From NCBI GenBank assembly GCA_005888325.1, contig VAWU01000013.1, forward strand, positions 51,691 through 115,690: a stretch of DNA of 64,000 nt, in the 5' to 3' direction. The stretch's first letter is position 1; every line of letters begins with the position of its first letter. The DNA is from Actinomycetota bacterium. GTDB taxonomy: Bacteria; Actinomycetota; Acidimicrobiia; Acidimicrobiales; AC-14. Under the pieces are notes generated by a model that saw only the letters and a program-made list of their open reading frames with translations, was not told where the DNA came from and did not search any database. The position numbers and the translations under genes are program-made. Positions 55,261 to 64,000 of the stretch are shown in pieces.

Positions 55261-57948
55261 ATGACCGAGCACCGCAGCGCAACGGACACGGTGAAGGACA
55301 CCGTCACGGTCACGGTCGACGGCCGCACCTTCGAAGCCCGACCCGGCGAGCTGGTGATCGCGGCGGCCGAGCGCCACGGGGTCTACATCCCGCGCTTCTG
55401 CTGGCACCCGCGCATGGCACCGGTCGGGATGTGCCGCATGTGCCTCGTCGAGATCGACGGCGTGCGCGGGCTGCCACCGGCGTGCACCACGCCGGTCGCG
55501 GAGGGGATGGTCGTCCACACCACCACGCCCGGGGTCAAGAAGGCCCAGGACGGCGTGCTCGAGTTCCTGCTCATCAACCACCCGCTCGACTGCCCCGTGT
55601 GCGACCGCGGCGGCGAGTGCCCGCTGCAGGACCAGACCTTTGCCTTCGGTCCCGGCGAGAGCCGCTTCGTCGAGGAGAAGCGCCACTTCGAGAAGCCGAT
55701 CCCGATCAGCGACCTGGTCGCGCTCGACCGCGAGCGGTGCATCCTCTGCGCCCGTTGCACCCGCTTCGCGGACGAGGTGGCGGGCGACCCCCTCATCTCG
55801 TTCAACGAGCGTGGCAACGAGACGCAGGTGCTGACCTTTCCCGACGACCCCTTCACCTCGTACTTCAGCGGTAACACCGTCCAGATCTGTCCGGTCGGCG
55901 CGCTCACCGCGTCGCCGTACCGCTTCCGCGCCCGCCCGTGGGACCTCGAGCAGGTGGAGTCCACGTGCACCACGTGCGCGGTCGGTTGCCGCATCGCGGT
56001 GCAGTCGTCGTCCAACCGGTTGGTGCGCTACCTCGGCGTCGACGCCGAGCCGACGAATCACGGCTGGCTGTGCGACAAGGGACGCTTCGGCTTCGAGTCC
56101 GTCACCGCCGGCGACCGCCTGAGCGCGCCCCTCGTGCGCGCGAGCGGCGCGCTGAGCGAGGCGTCTTGGGGGGTCGCGCTCGCGGCCGCCGCCAAAGGTC
56201 TGCGCCAGGCACGCGACCTCCACGGGCCGGGCTCGATCGCCGTCCTCGGCGGGGCGCGCCTCGGCAACGAGGACGCGTACGCGTGGGCCAAGCTGGCGAA
56301 GGGCGTCCTCGGTACCGACTCCGTCGACTGCCAGCTGGGCGACGGGCTCCCCGCCGAGGTCGTGCTCGGGCTTCCACGCGCCACTATCGACGACGCGTGC
56401 CGAGCCTCGGTCGTCATCCTGCTCGCGCCCGACCTCAAGGAGGAGCTGCCCGTCCTCTACCTGCGCCTGCGCGCGGCCGCGGTCGACGACGGTGCCGTCG
56501 TGATCGAGCTGGCCCCGCAGGTGACCGGCCTCACCCGCCACGCGCGCGCCAGCCTGCTGTACCGGCCCGGCGAGGCAGCCGCCCTCGCCGAGGCGCTCGT
56601 GGGCGGAGACGGCGACATTGCCTGGGCCGCCGGCGTCGCGACCGCCGACATCGCCGCCGCCCGGCAACTGCTCGCCGGCCACGACGACGTCGTCGTCGTG
56701 CTCGGCCGCCCGTCCCTGGCGGAGTCCGGAGCCTCCATCGCCGAGGCCGCGGCGGTGCTCGCCGCGGGGTTGCCGAACGCACGCTTCCTGCCCGCGCTGC
56801 GACGCGGCAACGTGCACGGCGCGCTCGACATGGGCCTGGCCCCGGGGATCCTGCCCGGACGGGTCGCGCTCGCCGACGCGCACGCCTGGTTCGTCGACGC
56901 GTGGGGCGCGGCGCCCGAGGAGACCGGGCTTGACGCGAACGGGATCCTCCGCGCCGCACTCGACGGGCGCATTCACGCGCTGGTGCTCCTTGGTGCCGAC
57001 CCGCTTGCCGACTTCCCCGATCGCGCCCTCGCCCGGCGGGCCGTGGGCGCCGCCGGTTTCGTGATCGCGGTCGATCTGTTCGCGACCGACTCGGTGAAGC
57101 AGGCCGACGTGGTCCTCCCCGCGGCCGGCTTCGCCGAGCGGCCGGCCACGACGACCAACCTCGAGGGGCGCATCACCCGTCTCGGCCAGAAGGTCACGCC
57201 GCCGGGAACCGCCCGTCCCGACTGGATGATCGCAGTCGACCTCGCGGCCCGGCTGGGCGACGACCTCGGCTTCGAGTCGACCGACGACATCTGGGCCGAG
57301 ATCGAGCGTGTCGCACCGGCCCACGCCGGCATCACCCTCGACGTGCTGCGCGGCATCGACCACCGCGACGGCGTCGTCGTCCCGCTCGCGGGCCGCGACG
57401 ATCACAGCGCGCGGACCACAGCCGAGGTCGATGTCGCCGATCGCGTCATCGAGGCCATCGAGACGCGTGCCGCCGCGAGCCAGGGCGAGGGCGTGGTCAC
57501 GCAGGCGGCTTCTGGCACCGCACCCGAAGCACCCGGTCACGACGCCGTACCGACGCCCGAGACGGAGCGGCCGCCGCTGCTGGCGTTCACCACCCGGGAT
57601 CGGGCCAGGTCGTTGCCGGCGCTCGACGCCTACGCCCTCCGCCTGGTGTCGGCCCGGAGCCTCTACGACTGCGGTGCCATGGTGCAGCACTGTCCGTCGA
57701 TGGCGCATCTCGCGCCGGGCGCGCGCGTGCGGGTGAACCCGCACGATCTCGAGCGGCTCGGCCTGGCGTCGGGCGACCGGGTGCGCATGGTGTCGGAGCG
57801 CGCGACCAGAGAGCTGCCGGTGACGGCGTGGACCGGCCTGCCGCGCGGGTCGATCTCGATCACCTTCAACCAACCCGGCGACATCTCCGCCGCCGACCTC
57901 ATCGACGCGTCCGAGCCCGTCACCGACATCCGGATGGAGTCGCTGTGA
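55261..57948 (+). CDS. nuoG: NADH-quinone oxidoreductase subunit G
   Basis: An 895-residue subunit. Order: [2Fe-2S] domain (FCWHPRMAPVGMCRMCLVEI), His/Cys N5 motif (HPLDCPVCDRGGECPLQDQ), 4Fe-4S motif (DRERCILCARCTRF, QICPVGALT), a further cluster (CTTCAVGC) and a molybdopterin-oxidoreductase-like region to the end. The first seven residues MTEHRSA match the peptide of the neighbouring repeats, so the start appears to lie in a truncated repeat copy; GTG 55291 would give the classical N-terminus. Confidence 0.94.
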   Translation: MTEHRSATDTVKDTVTVTVDGRTFEARPGELVIAAAERHGVYIPRFCWHPRMAPVGMCRMCLVEIDGVRGLPPACTTPVAEGMVVHTTTPGVKKAQDGVLEFLLINHPLDCPVCDRGGECPLQDQTFAFGPGESRFVEEKRHFEKPIPISDLVALDRERCILCARCTRFADEVAGDPLISFNERGNETQVLTFPDDPFTSYFSGNTVQICPVGALTASPYRFRARPWDLEQVESTCTTCAVGCRIAVQSSSNRLVRYLGVDAEPTNHGWLCDKGRFGFESVTAGDRLSAPLVRASGALSEASWGVALAAAAKGLRQARDLHGPGSIAVLGGARLGNEDAYAWAKLAKGVLGTDSVDCQLGDGLPAEVVLGLPRATIDDACRASVVILLAPDLKEELPVLYLRLRAAAVDDGAVVIELAPQVTGLTRHARASLLYRPGEAAALAEALVGGDGDIAWAAGVATADIAAARQLLAGHDDVVVVLGRPSLAESGASIAEAAAVLAAGLPNARFLPALRRGNVHGALDMGLAPGILPGRVALADAHAWFVDAWGAAPEETGLDANGILRAALDGRIHALVLLGADPLADFPDRALARRAVGAAGFVIAVDLFATDSVKQADVVLPAAGFAERPATTTNLEGRITRLGQKVTPPGTARPDWMIAVDLAARLGDDLGFESTDDIWAEIERVAPAHAGITLDVLRGIDHRDGVVVPLAGRDDHSARTTAEVDVADRVIEAIETRAAASQGEGVVTQAASGTAPEAPGHDAVPTPETERPPLLAFTTRDRARSLPALDAYALRLVSARSLYDCGAMVQHCPSMAHLAPGARVRVNPHDLERLGLASGDRVRMVSERATRELPVTAWTGLPRGSISITFNQPGDISAADLIDASEPVTDIRMESL

Positions 57949-57979
57949 GGGGCGTCGCTTTGAAGGCGGTGAGGAGCTG

Positions 57980-59173
57980 ATGGACCCGCTGTTCTCGAAC
58001 GGCGTCGGCCTCGCGGTGGTCCTCATCGTGGTGCTGAAGGTCCTCGTCACGTTCGTGTTCCTGCTGGTGAGCGTGCTGCTGATGATCTGGTTCGAGCGCA
58101 AGATCATCTCCGACATGCAGAACCGCATCGGCCCGAACCGGGCGGGCCCGTGGGGCCTGCTCCAGTCGCTCGCCGACGGCATCAAGATCTTCTTCAAGGA
58201 GGACCTCCTGCCGGAGCAGGCGGACGCGGCGGTGTTCCGGCTGGCTCCCTACGTGTCGACCGTGACCGCGTTCGCCGCCTTCGCCGTCATCCCCGTTGGT
58301 GGCAGCCTCTCCATCGCCGGTCACGACACCTTCCTGCAGCTCGCGGACCCACCCGTCGGCGTCCTCTTCCTGCTGGCCATGTCGTCCATCGCGGTCTACG
58401 GCGTGATGCTCGCCGGTTGGTCGTCGGGCTCGAAGTACCCGCTGCTGGGGTCGGTGCGCGCGTCGGCGCAGATGGTGTCCTACGAAGCGGCCATGGGCCT
58501 GTCGGTGGTGGCGGTCGTCCTGGCCGCGGGCACCCTGTCGACGCACGCCATCGTGCTCGACCAGGCCGGCCGCGGACCCGGAGGCATCCTCCCCAACTGG
58601 AACGTCATCACCCTCGGCGGCGTCCCCTTCCTCATCTACCTGATCGCTGCCACCGCCGAGATCAACCGGCCACCGTTCGACCTGGTGGAGGCGGAGCAGG
58701 AGCTGGTCGGAGGGTTCTTCACCGAGTACTCGTCCGTGCGCTTCGCCCTCTTCTACCTTGCCGAGTTCATGAACACCATCACCGTCTCGGCGGTGGCGGT
58801 GACGCTGTTCTTCGGCGGCCCCAGCGGCCCCGTCTACTCGGTCCTTCCGCGCACCTTCTGGCCGATCTTGTGGTTCTTCCTCAAGCTGCTCGTCTTCCTG
58901 TTCTGCTACGTGTGGCTGCGCGCGAGCGTCCCCCGCTTCCGCTACGACCAGCTCATGGACCTGGGCTGGAAGCGCCTCATTCCCGCCGCCCTCTTCTGGC
59001 TGCTGCTCATCGCTGCCATCCAGATCGGGCGCGACCAGGGCTGGAACCCGTCGCTCGTGCTGGGCGTCGGCGTGCTCGCGGGCCTCGCCGTGATGGGTGC
59101 GCTCGCGCTCGCGGTGCGCACGAGTCGCCTGCGCGCCGACGACGAGGCGCAGTCATTGGAGGCGAGTCGCTGA
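57980..59173 (+). CDS. nuoH: NADH-quinone oxidoreductase subunit H
   Basis: A 397-residue membrane subunit with eight or more helices at the quinone channel. WFERKIISDMQNRIGPNRAG, ADGIKIFFKEDLLP and AEINRPPFDLVEAEQELVGG are signatures. ATG 57980 follows GTGAGGAGC. Coupled to nuoI by TGATG. Confidence 0.96.
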   Translation: MDPLFSNGVGLAVVLIVVLKVLVTFVFLLVSVLLMIWFERKIISDMQNRIGPNRAGPWGLLQSLADGIKIFFKEDLLPEQADAAVFRLAPYVSTVTAFAAFAVIPVGGSLSIAGHDTFLQLADPPVGVLFLLAMSSIAVYGVMLAGWSSGSKYPLLGSVRASAQMVSYEAAMGLSVVAVVLAAGTLSTHAIVLDQAGRGPGGILPNWNVITLGGVPFLIYLIAATAEINRPPFDLVEAEQELVGGFFTEYSSVRFALFYLAEFMNTITVSAVAVTLFFGGPSGPVYSVLPRTFWPILWFFLKLLVFLFCYVWLRASVPRFRYDQLMDLGWKRLIPAALFWLLLIAAIQIGRDQGWNPSLVLGVGVLAGLAVMGALALAVRTSRLRADDEAQSLEASR

Positions 59174-59811
59174 TGGGCTACCTGGAGGGGTTCGCCGTAA
59201 CCCTGAGGCAGATGTTCCGGCCGCGGGTCACGATCCCGTATCCGGACGTGAAGCGGCCCAAGCCCGAACGCTTCCACGGCCGCCATGTGCTCGGCCGCTA
59301 CGAGGACGGTATGGAGAAGTGCATCGGCTGCGAGTTGTGCGCGGGCGTGTGCCCGGCGCGCTGCATCTACGTGCGCGGCGCCGACAACCCGCCCGACGAT
59401 CCCGTCTCACCGGGCGAGCGCTACGGCTTCGTCTACGAGATCAACTACCTCCGTTGCATCCACTGCGACCTGTGCGTCGAGGCGTGTCCCACCGAGGCCA
59501 TCACCGAGTCGAAGCTGTTCGAGTTCTCCTTCACCGACCGGCGCGACGCCATCTACACCAAGACCGAGCTGCTGGTCGACGACGAGGGGCACCCCCGGCA
59601 CCTCCCGTGGGAGGACTGGCGTGCCGGCGACGACGAGCACACCTCGGCCTGGATGCGCGCCACCTCACCGTCGGGCGTCGCCGCCTACGAAGGCCGCATC
59701 GCCTGGTCGGGCGAGCTCGGGTACGGCGTGCGCGCCCCGGAGGAGGGCCAGACCGCCGAGGGCCGCGACCCCCAAGCGACGGAGACCCCCGAAGCGACGG
59801 ACGCCGGCTGA
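59173..59811 (+). CDS. nuoI: NADH-quinone oxidoreductase subunit I
   Basis: A 212-residue subunit with two 4Fe-4S clusters (CIGCELCAGVCPARC, CIHCDLCVEACPTEA). The last 60 residues are an acidic extension (EEGQTAEGRDPQATETPEAT) beyond the usual family end. ATG 59173 overlaps the nuoH stop, and its own stop overlaps nuoJ (TGATG). Confidence 0.95.
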   Translation: MGYLEGFAVTLRQMFRPRVTIPYPDVKRPKPERFHGRHVLGRYEDGMEKCIGCELCAGVCPARCIYVRGADNPPDDPVSPGERYGFVYEINYLRCIHCDLCVEACPTEAITESKLFEFSFTDRRDAIYTKTELLVDDEGHPRHLPWEDWRAGDDEHTSAWMRATSPSGVAAYEGRIAWSGELGYGVRAPEEGQTAEGRDPQATETPEATDAG

Positions 59812-60359
59812 TGGACGTCGTCGTCTTCGCGGTGGCGAGCGTCGTAGCCGTGGGCGGTGCGCTCGGGGTGGTGCTTTCGCGCAACCCCGTGCACTCGGCG
59901 CTCATGCTCGTGATGACGCTGTTCGGCGTGGCCGTCCTGTTCGTGGAGCAGGAGGCGCACTTCCTGGCCGCCGTCCAGGTGATCGTCTACGCGGGCGCCA
60001 TCGTGGTGCTGTTCCTCTTCGTCATCATGTTGCTCGGGGTGGACCGGTCCGAGGACCTGGGCGTCGAGACGTTGAAGGCGCAACGTCCGCTCGCCGGCGC
60101 GCTCGCGCTCGTGGCCGCGCTCGAGATGGTGCTGCTCGTGCGCTACGGCGGGTGGGTCACTGGCGGCGCCTCGGTCGCCGGCCCCGCCCGCGACCCGGTC
60201 GTCCCCAACGTGGAGCTGCTGGCCCGGTCGATCTTCAGCCGCTACCTGCTGGCGTTCGAGGCGACCTCGGGGCTGTTGGTCATCGCGGTCGTCGGCGCCG
60301 TCGTCCTCGCCCGGCGCCCACCCAGCATCGCGGCACCCCCGCCGGAGGAAGACCAGTGA
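59811..60359 (+). CDS. nuoJ: NADH-quinone oxidoreductase subunit J
   Basis: A 182-residue membrane subunit with five helices. [20 protein letters not shown] is the family signature, including the pi-bulge segment of the proton channel. ATG 59811. Confidence 0.94.
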   Translation: MDVVVFAVASVVAVGGALGVVLSRNPVHSALMLVMTLFGVAVLFVEQEAHFLAAVQVIVYAGAIVVLFLFVIMLLGVDRSEDLGVETLKAQRPLAGALALVAALEMVLLVRYGGWVTGGASVAGPARDPVVPNVELLARSIFSRYLLAFEATSGLLVIAVVGAVVLARRPPSIAAPPPEEDQ

Positions 60360-60369
60360 GAGAGCGGCC

Positions 60370-60675
60370 GTGAGCATCGACGCGTCCTGGTACCTCGCGG
60401 TGGGCGGCATCATCTTCACCATCGGCGCCATCGGCGTGCTGGTGCGGCGCAACGTGCTCGTGATGTTCATGTGCATCGAGCTGATGCTCAACGCCGTCAA
60501 CCTCACCTTCGTCACCTTCGCGCGCGAGCTCGACGACATCGGCGGACAGGTGGTCGTGTTCTTCGTGCTCGTGGTGGCGGCAGCCGAGGTCGTGGTCGGG
60601 CTGGGCATCATCGTGTCCATCTTCAGACGGCGGGCCGAGGCGACCGCCGACGACATCTCGATGTTGAAGGGATAG
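60370..60675 (+). CDS. nuoK: NADH-quinone oxidoreductase subunit K
   Basis: A 101-residue, three-helix subunit with the channel glutamates in [12 protein letters not shown] and [14 protein letters not shown] 60370 starts 10 nt after nuoJ. Confidence 0.95.
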   Translation: MSIDASWYLAVGGIIFTIGAIGVLVRRNVLVMFMCIELMLNAVNLTFVTFARELDDIGGQVVVFFVLVVAAAEVVVGLGIIVSIFRRRAEATADDISMLKG

Positions 60676-60678
60676 GGG

Positions 60679-62562
60679 TTGGTCCTCGACGCCTCCTGGC
60701 TCATCCCGGCCCTGCCGCTCGCGGGCTTCGTGCTGCTGCTCGTGTTCGGCCGCCGGCTCGGCGACCCGTGGGCGGGCTGGCTCGCGACCGCGATGACGAC
60801 GGCCGCGTTCGCGGTGTCGATCGTCATGTTCGCCTCGCTGCACGGGCGCGCGGGCAATGACAGGTCGTTCACGCACGAGCTCTTCACCTGGCTCCCGGTC
60901 GGCCGACTGCAGGTGAAGGCGGGGTTGCTGGTCGACCCGCTGTCGATCACGATGGCGCTGTTCATCACCGGCGTCGGCGCGCTGATCCACCTCTACTCCG
61001 TGGGCTACATGCACGGCGACGAGAGCTATCCGAGGTTCTTCGTCTACCTCAACCTGTTCGCGTTCTCGATGCTCGTGCTCGTGCTCGCCGACAGCTTCCT
61101 GCTCAGCTTCCTCGGATGGGAGGGCGTCGGCGCCTGCTCCTACTTCCTGATCTCGTTCTGGTTCGAGCGCGACACGGCGGCCAGTGCGGGGAAGAAGGCG
61201 TTCGTCACCAACCGCGTCGGCGACTTCGGGTTCATGATCGCGATGTTCCTCATGTTCTCGGCGCTGGGGTCGCTCCAGTACGGCGTGGTGCTGACCGGGG
61301 CCGCGACGCTCAGCAAGACGACTGCGACCGCAATCGCGCTGCTGCTCTTTCTCGGCGCCGTGGGCAAGTCCGCCCAGCTGCCCCTCTACGTGTGGTTGCC
61401 CGATGCGATGGAGGGCCCGACACCCGTGTCGGCGCTGATCCACGCCGCGACGATGGTGACCGCGGGCGTCTACCTCATGTGCCGCATCAGCCCCATCCTC
61501 GTGCTGGCACCCGGCGCGCTCACGATCATCGCCACCGTGGGCGCGCTGACCGCGCTGTTCGCGGCGACCATCGCCTGCGCCCAGAACGACATCAAGCGGG
61601 TGCTGGCGTACTCCACGATCTCCCAGCTCGGTTACATGTTCCTCGCTGTGGGGTCGGGCGCGTACGTCGCTGCGGTGTTCCACATGGTCACGCACGCCTT
61701 CTTCAAGGCGCTGCTCTTCCTGGGCGCAGGCTCGGTGATCCACGGTCTTCACGACGAGCAGGACATGAAGCGCATGGGCAACCTGCGTCGCTACCTTCCG
61801 ATCACCTCGGCGACCTTCATCGTGGGCTGGCTCGCGATCGCCGGCATCCCGCCCTTCGCCGGCTTCTGGTCGAAGGACGAGATCCTGGCCAACGCCTTCG
61901 ACACCAACAAGCTGCTGTGGCTCGTCGGCGTCGTGACCGCGCTGCTTACGGCGTACTACATGAGCCGTCAGGTGTTCATGGTGTTCTACGGCGAGGAACG
62001 TGAGCGTGAGCACGCGTCGGAGCCGCACGAGTCGCCCTGGACCATGACGCTTCCCCTCGTGGTGCTCGCCGGGCTCTCGTTCCTCGGCGGCCTGCTCAAC
62101 CTGCCGTGGAAGTCGACCGAGTTCCTCCGCAAGTGGCTCGAGCCGGTGTTCGGCGAGCGGTTGCACGCGCTCGACGTCCCGGCGGGCACCCTGTGGGCGC
62201 TGGCCATCGGCACCGTCGTGCTGGGCGTGGTCGGGATCGGCATCGCGGGGGGCGTCTACCTCCGCCACCGCGTTCCCGAGGATCGCATGGAGCCTCTGGT
62301 GCTGCGCCGGGCCTGGTACGTCGACGCCGCGTACGCCGCCGCGATCGACGGGCCCGGCCGCCTGCTGTCCACCTGGAGCGCGTATGTGATCGACCTGAAG
62401 GTCGTCGACGGTGCCGTCAACGGCGTCGGCACGCTCGTGCGCGCCACGGGCGACCGCCTGCGACGGGTCCAGACCGGCTACGTGCGCAACTACGCCCTCG
62501 GCGTGGTGATCGGCGCGGTGCTCGTGCTGGGCTGGGTCGTGACGAGGGTGCAGCTCTCGTGA
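60679..62562 (+). CDS. nuoL: NADH-quinone oxidoreductase subunit L
   Basis: A 627-residue antiporter-like subunit. GWEGVGACSYFLISFWF, VWLPDAMEGPTPVSALIHAA and LAYSTISQLGYMFLAVG are signatures, with pump lysines and glutamates in place, and the long lateral helix follows near the C-terminus. The start is TTG 60679, 3 nt after nuoK. The stop overlaps nuoM (GTGA). Confidence 0.95.
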   Translation: MVLDASWLIPALPLAGFVLLLVFGRRLGDPWAGWLATAMTTAAFAVSIVMFASLHGRAGNDRSFTHELFTWLPVGRLQVKAGLLVDPLSITMALFITGVGALIHLYSVGYMHGDESYPRFFVYLNLFAFSMLVLVLADSFLLSFLGWEGVGACSYFLISFWFERDTAASAGKKAFVTNRVGDFGFMIAMFLMFSALGSLQYGVVLTGAATLSKTTATAIALLLFLGAVGKSAQLPLYVWLPDAMEGPTPVSALIHAATMVTAGVYLMCRISPILVLAPGALTIIATVGALTALFAATIACAQNDIKRVLAYSTISQLGYMFLAVGSGAYVAAVFHMVTHAFFKALLFLGAGSVIHGLHDEQDMKRMGNLRRYLPITSATFIVGWLAIAGIPPFAGFWSKDEILANAFDTNKLLWLVGVVTALLTAYYMSRQVFMVFYGEEREREHASEPHESPWTMTLPLVVLAGLSFLGGLLNLPWKSTEFLRKWLEPVFGERLHALDVPAGTLWALAIGTVVLGVVGIGIAGGVYLRHRVPEDRMEPLVLRRAWYVDAAYAAAIDGPGRLLSTWSAYVIDLKVVDGAVNGVGTLVRATGDRLRRVQTGYVRNYALGVVIGAVLVLGWVVTRVQLS

Positions 62563-64000
62563 GCTTCCCCTACCTGACGACGCTCATCGTCCTGCCCGCG
62601 GCCGGCGCGCTCGCGGTCGCCGTCGTGCCGCGGCGGCGGCCGGAGCTGGTTCGGGTCATCGGCCTGGCCACCGCGGTCGCGGTCGCCGCGCTCAGCATCT
62701 ACCTCGTGTTCGAGTTCGAGAAGTCCGACGCGGGCTTCCAGTTCGTCTCCCAGCACGTCTGGATCCGGTCGTTCGGCATCTCGTGGAAGCTCGGGATCGA
62801 CGGGATCTCCCTCTTCCTCGTCGCCCTCACCGGCGTGCTCTTCCCCATCGCGCTGGCCGGCCCGCTCGTGCACCGCGACGTCAAGGCGTACACGGCATGG
62901 CTCCTGCTGTTGGAGGCGGGCTGCCTGGGGGTCTTCCTCGCCCTCGACCTCTTCCTGTTCTTCGTGTTCTGGGAGGTCGTGCTCGTTCCGATGTACTTCC
63001 TGATCGGCGGTTGGGGCTACGAGCGCCGCGTCTACGCGGCGGTGAAGTTCTTCATCTACACGATGGCCGGCTCGGCGCTGATGCTCGTCGGCATCCTCAC
63101 GCTTGCGTTCCTGCACCAGGCCGCGACCGGCCGCCTCACCTTCGACCTGGTCACGCTGGCCAACGACAAGTTCCTCGCCGCGGGCACCGCCCAGTGGCTG
63201 TTCCTTGCGTTCGCCGTCTCCTTCGCCATCAAGGTGCCCGTGTTCCCGCTGCACACGTGGCTCCCCGACGCCCACACCGAGGCCCCCACCGCGGGCTCGG
63301 TGATCCTGGCCGGCGTCCTCCTGAAGCTCGGCACGTACGGCTTCCTGCGCTTCGGGCTGTTCCTGTTCCCGCAGGCGGCTGTCGACCTCGCCCCCTGGTT
63401 CCTCGTCCTCGGCGTGATCGGCATCCTCTACGGCGCGCTCGTCGCCACCGTGCAGAAGGACCTCAAGCGGCTGATCGCGTATTCGTCGGTGGCCCATCTC
63501 GGGTTCATCGTGGTCGGCACGTTCGCGTTCACGACCCAGGGTCTCACGGGCGGTGTGATCCAGATGGTGAACCACGGCATCTCCACCGGAGCGCTGTTCC
63601 TGCTCGTGGGCTGGCTGTACGAGCGCCGTCACACCCGCCAGATCGCCGAGCTGCGCGGCCTGGCCAAGCCCGCGCCCGTCTTCGCGGGCGTCTTCATGGT
63701 GGTGATGCTCTCGTCGGTCGGCCTGCCCGGGCTCAACGGCTTCGTCGGCGAGTTCCTCGTGCTCATCGGCACGTTCGTCACCCGTCGCTGGTATGCAGTC
63801 GCGGCCGCCGTCGGTGTCATTCTCGCGGCCGTCTACCTGCTGTGGGCGTACCAGCGCGTGTTCCAGGGCGCGCCCGACGGTGAGAACGCCTCCTTCCCCG
63901 AGATGACGTGGCGGGAGCGAGGAGTCATGGTCCCCATCATCGGGCTCATCGTGTTCCTCGGCGTCTACCCGAAGCCGGTGCTCGATCGCATCGAGCCCTC
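62559..64000 (+). CDS. nuoM: NADH-quinone oxidoreductase subunit M (3' end beyond window)
   Basis: At least 480 residues of this antiporter-like subunit: LGIDGISLFLVALTGVLFPI, FFVFWEVVLVPMYFLIGGWG, TWLPDAHTEAPTAGSVILAG and IAYSSVAHLGFIVVG. GTG 62559 overlaps the nuoL stop by 4 nt. The reading frame is open at the window end, so the last helices are missing; nuoN is expected next. Confidence 0.95.
   Translation, partial: MSFPYLTTLIVLPAAGALAVAVVPRRRPELVRVIGLATAVAVAALSIYLVFEFEKSDAGFQFVSQHVWIRSFGISWKLGIDGISLFLVALTGVLFPIALAGPLVHRDVKAYTAWLLLLEAGCLGVFLALDLFLFFVFWEVVLVPMYFLIGGWGYERRVYAAVKFFIYTMAGSALMLVGILTLAFLHQAATGRLTFDLVTLANDKFLAAGTAQWLFLAFAVSFAIKVPVFPLHTWLPDAHTEAPTAGSVILAGVLLKLGTYGFLRFGLFLFPQAAVDLAPWFLVLGVIGILYGALVATVQKDLKRLIAYSSVAHLGFIVVGTFAFTTQGLTGGVIQMVNHGISTGALFLLVGWLYERRHTRQIAELRGLAKPAPVFAGVFMVVMLSSVGLPGLNGFVGEFLVLIGTFVTRRWYAVAAAVGVILAAVYLLWAYQRVFQGAPDGENASFPEMTWRERGVMVPIIGLIVFLGVYPKPVLDRIEP

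Noticed and set aside
53308-58197. A 1629-codon open frame on the minus strand across nuoE-nuoG
   Set aside because: It is the antisense shadow of high-GC codon use; it lies opposite nuoE, nuoF and nuoG, which carry all expected cluster motifs, and its protein is low-complexity Arg/Gly/Asp sequence.

Overview
The window is about 64 kb of very GC-rich, densely packed bacterial chromosome. The content points to an actinobacterium, most likely a member of the Acidimicrobiia or a close relative. It carries a mycothiol glycosyltransferase (mshA), a nickel superoxide dismutase with its maturation protease, an RsiG/AmfC-type c-di-GMP anti-sigma protein, rex next to the haem genes, and a b6-type split cytochrome bc operon running directly into nuo. 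The gene order XRE regulator, mshA, YbjN protein, proC, excisionase-type HTH, then hemA-hemC-hemD-hemB-hemL resembles an order I recall from mycobacteria. No gene-free stretch exceeds 300 bases.

Region by region. 1-9.8 kb: an SDR oxidoreductase, a divergent QueA-like protein, a lone receiver protein, a cytosolic HtrA-like protease, oligopeptidase F, and two ABC exporter gene sets (MacB/LolD type coupled to a lipoprotein, and DrrAB type). 9.8-20.4 kb: tRNA-Lys, a 24-residue membrane peptide, a DksA/TraR-like protein, a UbiB kinase, a YgjP-like metallopeptidase, a MaoC hydratase coupled to a MoaD-like protein, a degenerate integrase, two amidohydrolases, sodN/sodX, an acyl-CoA dehydrogenase, rsiG and a receiver protein. 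20.5-34.4 kb: an XRE regulator, mshA, YbjN, an M23 peptidase with a structured leader, proC, a small HTH protein, a SAM hydroxide adenosyltransferase, a 29-residue membrane peptide, a receiver protein, an ABC-2 exporter, a secreted subtilase with three C-terminal repeats, a CAP protein, an acyl-CoA ligase and a membrane protein. 34.5-41.8 kb: rex, a siroheme-type dehydrogenase, hemA, hemC, cobA-hemD fusion, hemB and hemL. 41.9-44.6 kb, minus strand: a zinc-ribbon membrane protein, a geranylgeranyl-reductase-type flavoprotein and a membrane cytochrome c. 44.7-64 kb: one uninterrupted plus-strand block holding a 38-codon micro-ORF, a membrane protein, a ferredoxin, cytochrome b6-like and subunit-IV-like proteins, Rieske protein, dihaem cytochrome c, a membrane protein and nuoABCDEFGHIJKLM (nuoM runs off the end).

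How it works together. The right half is a respiratory module: haem synthesis feeds the cytochromes, complex I and the bc complex share one long operon, and rex lies nearby. Near-consensus Rex operators (11 of 14 specified bases) lie at the rex promoter and across the presumed start of the bc-nuo transcript, so I infer that NADH/NAD+ sensing controls haem synthesis and respiration together.

The most unusual finding is a set of near-identical 101-bp repeats inside nuo (between nuoC and nuoD, and between nuoF and nuoG). Each copy is a 26-34 codon ORF joined to its upstream gene by ATGA/GTGA overlaps, and NuoG itself begins with the repeat's first seven residues. Other signals are a window-wide TANNNT box 5-9 nt before start codons (leaderless transcription), a short [VI]P-x2-LL-x-R motif shared by respiratory proteins, and two neighbouring ORFs that lack any standard start codon.
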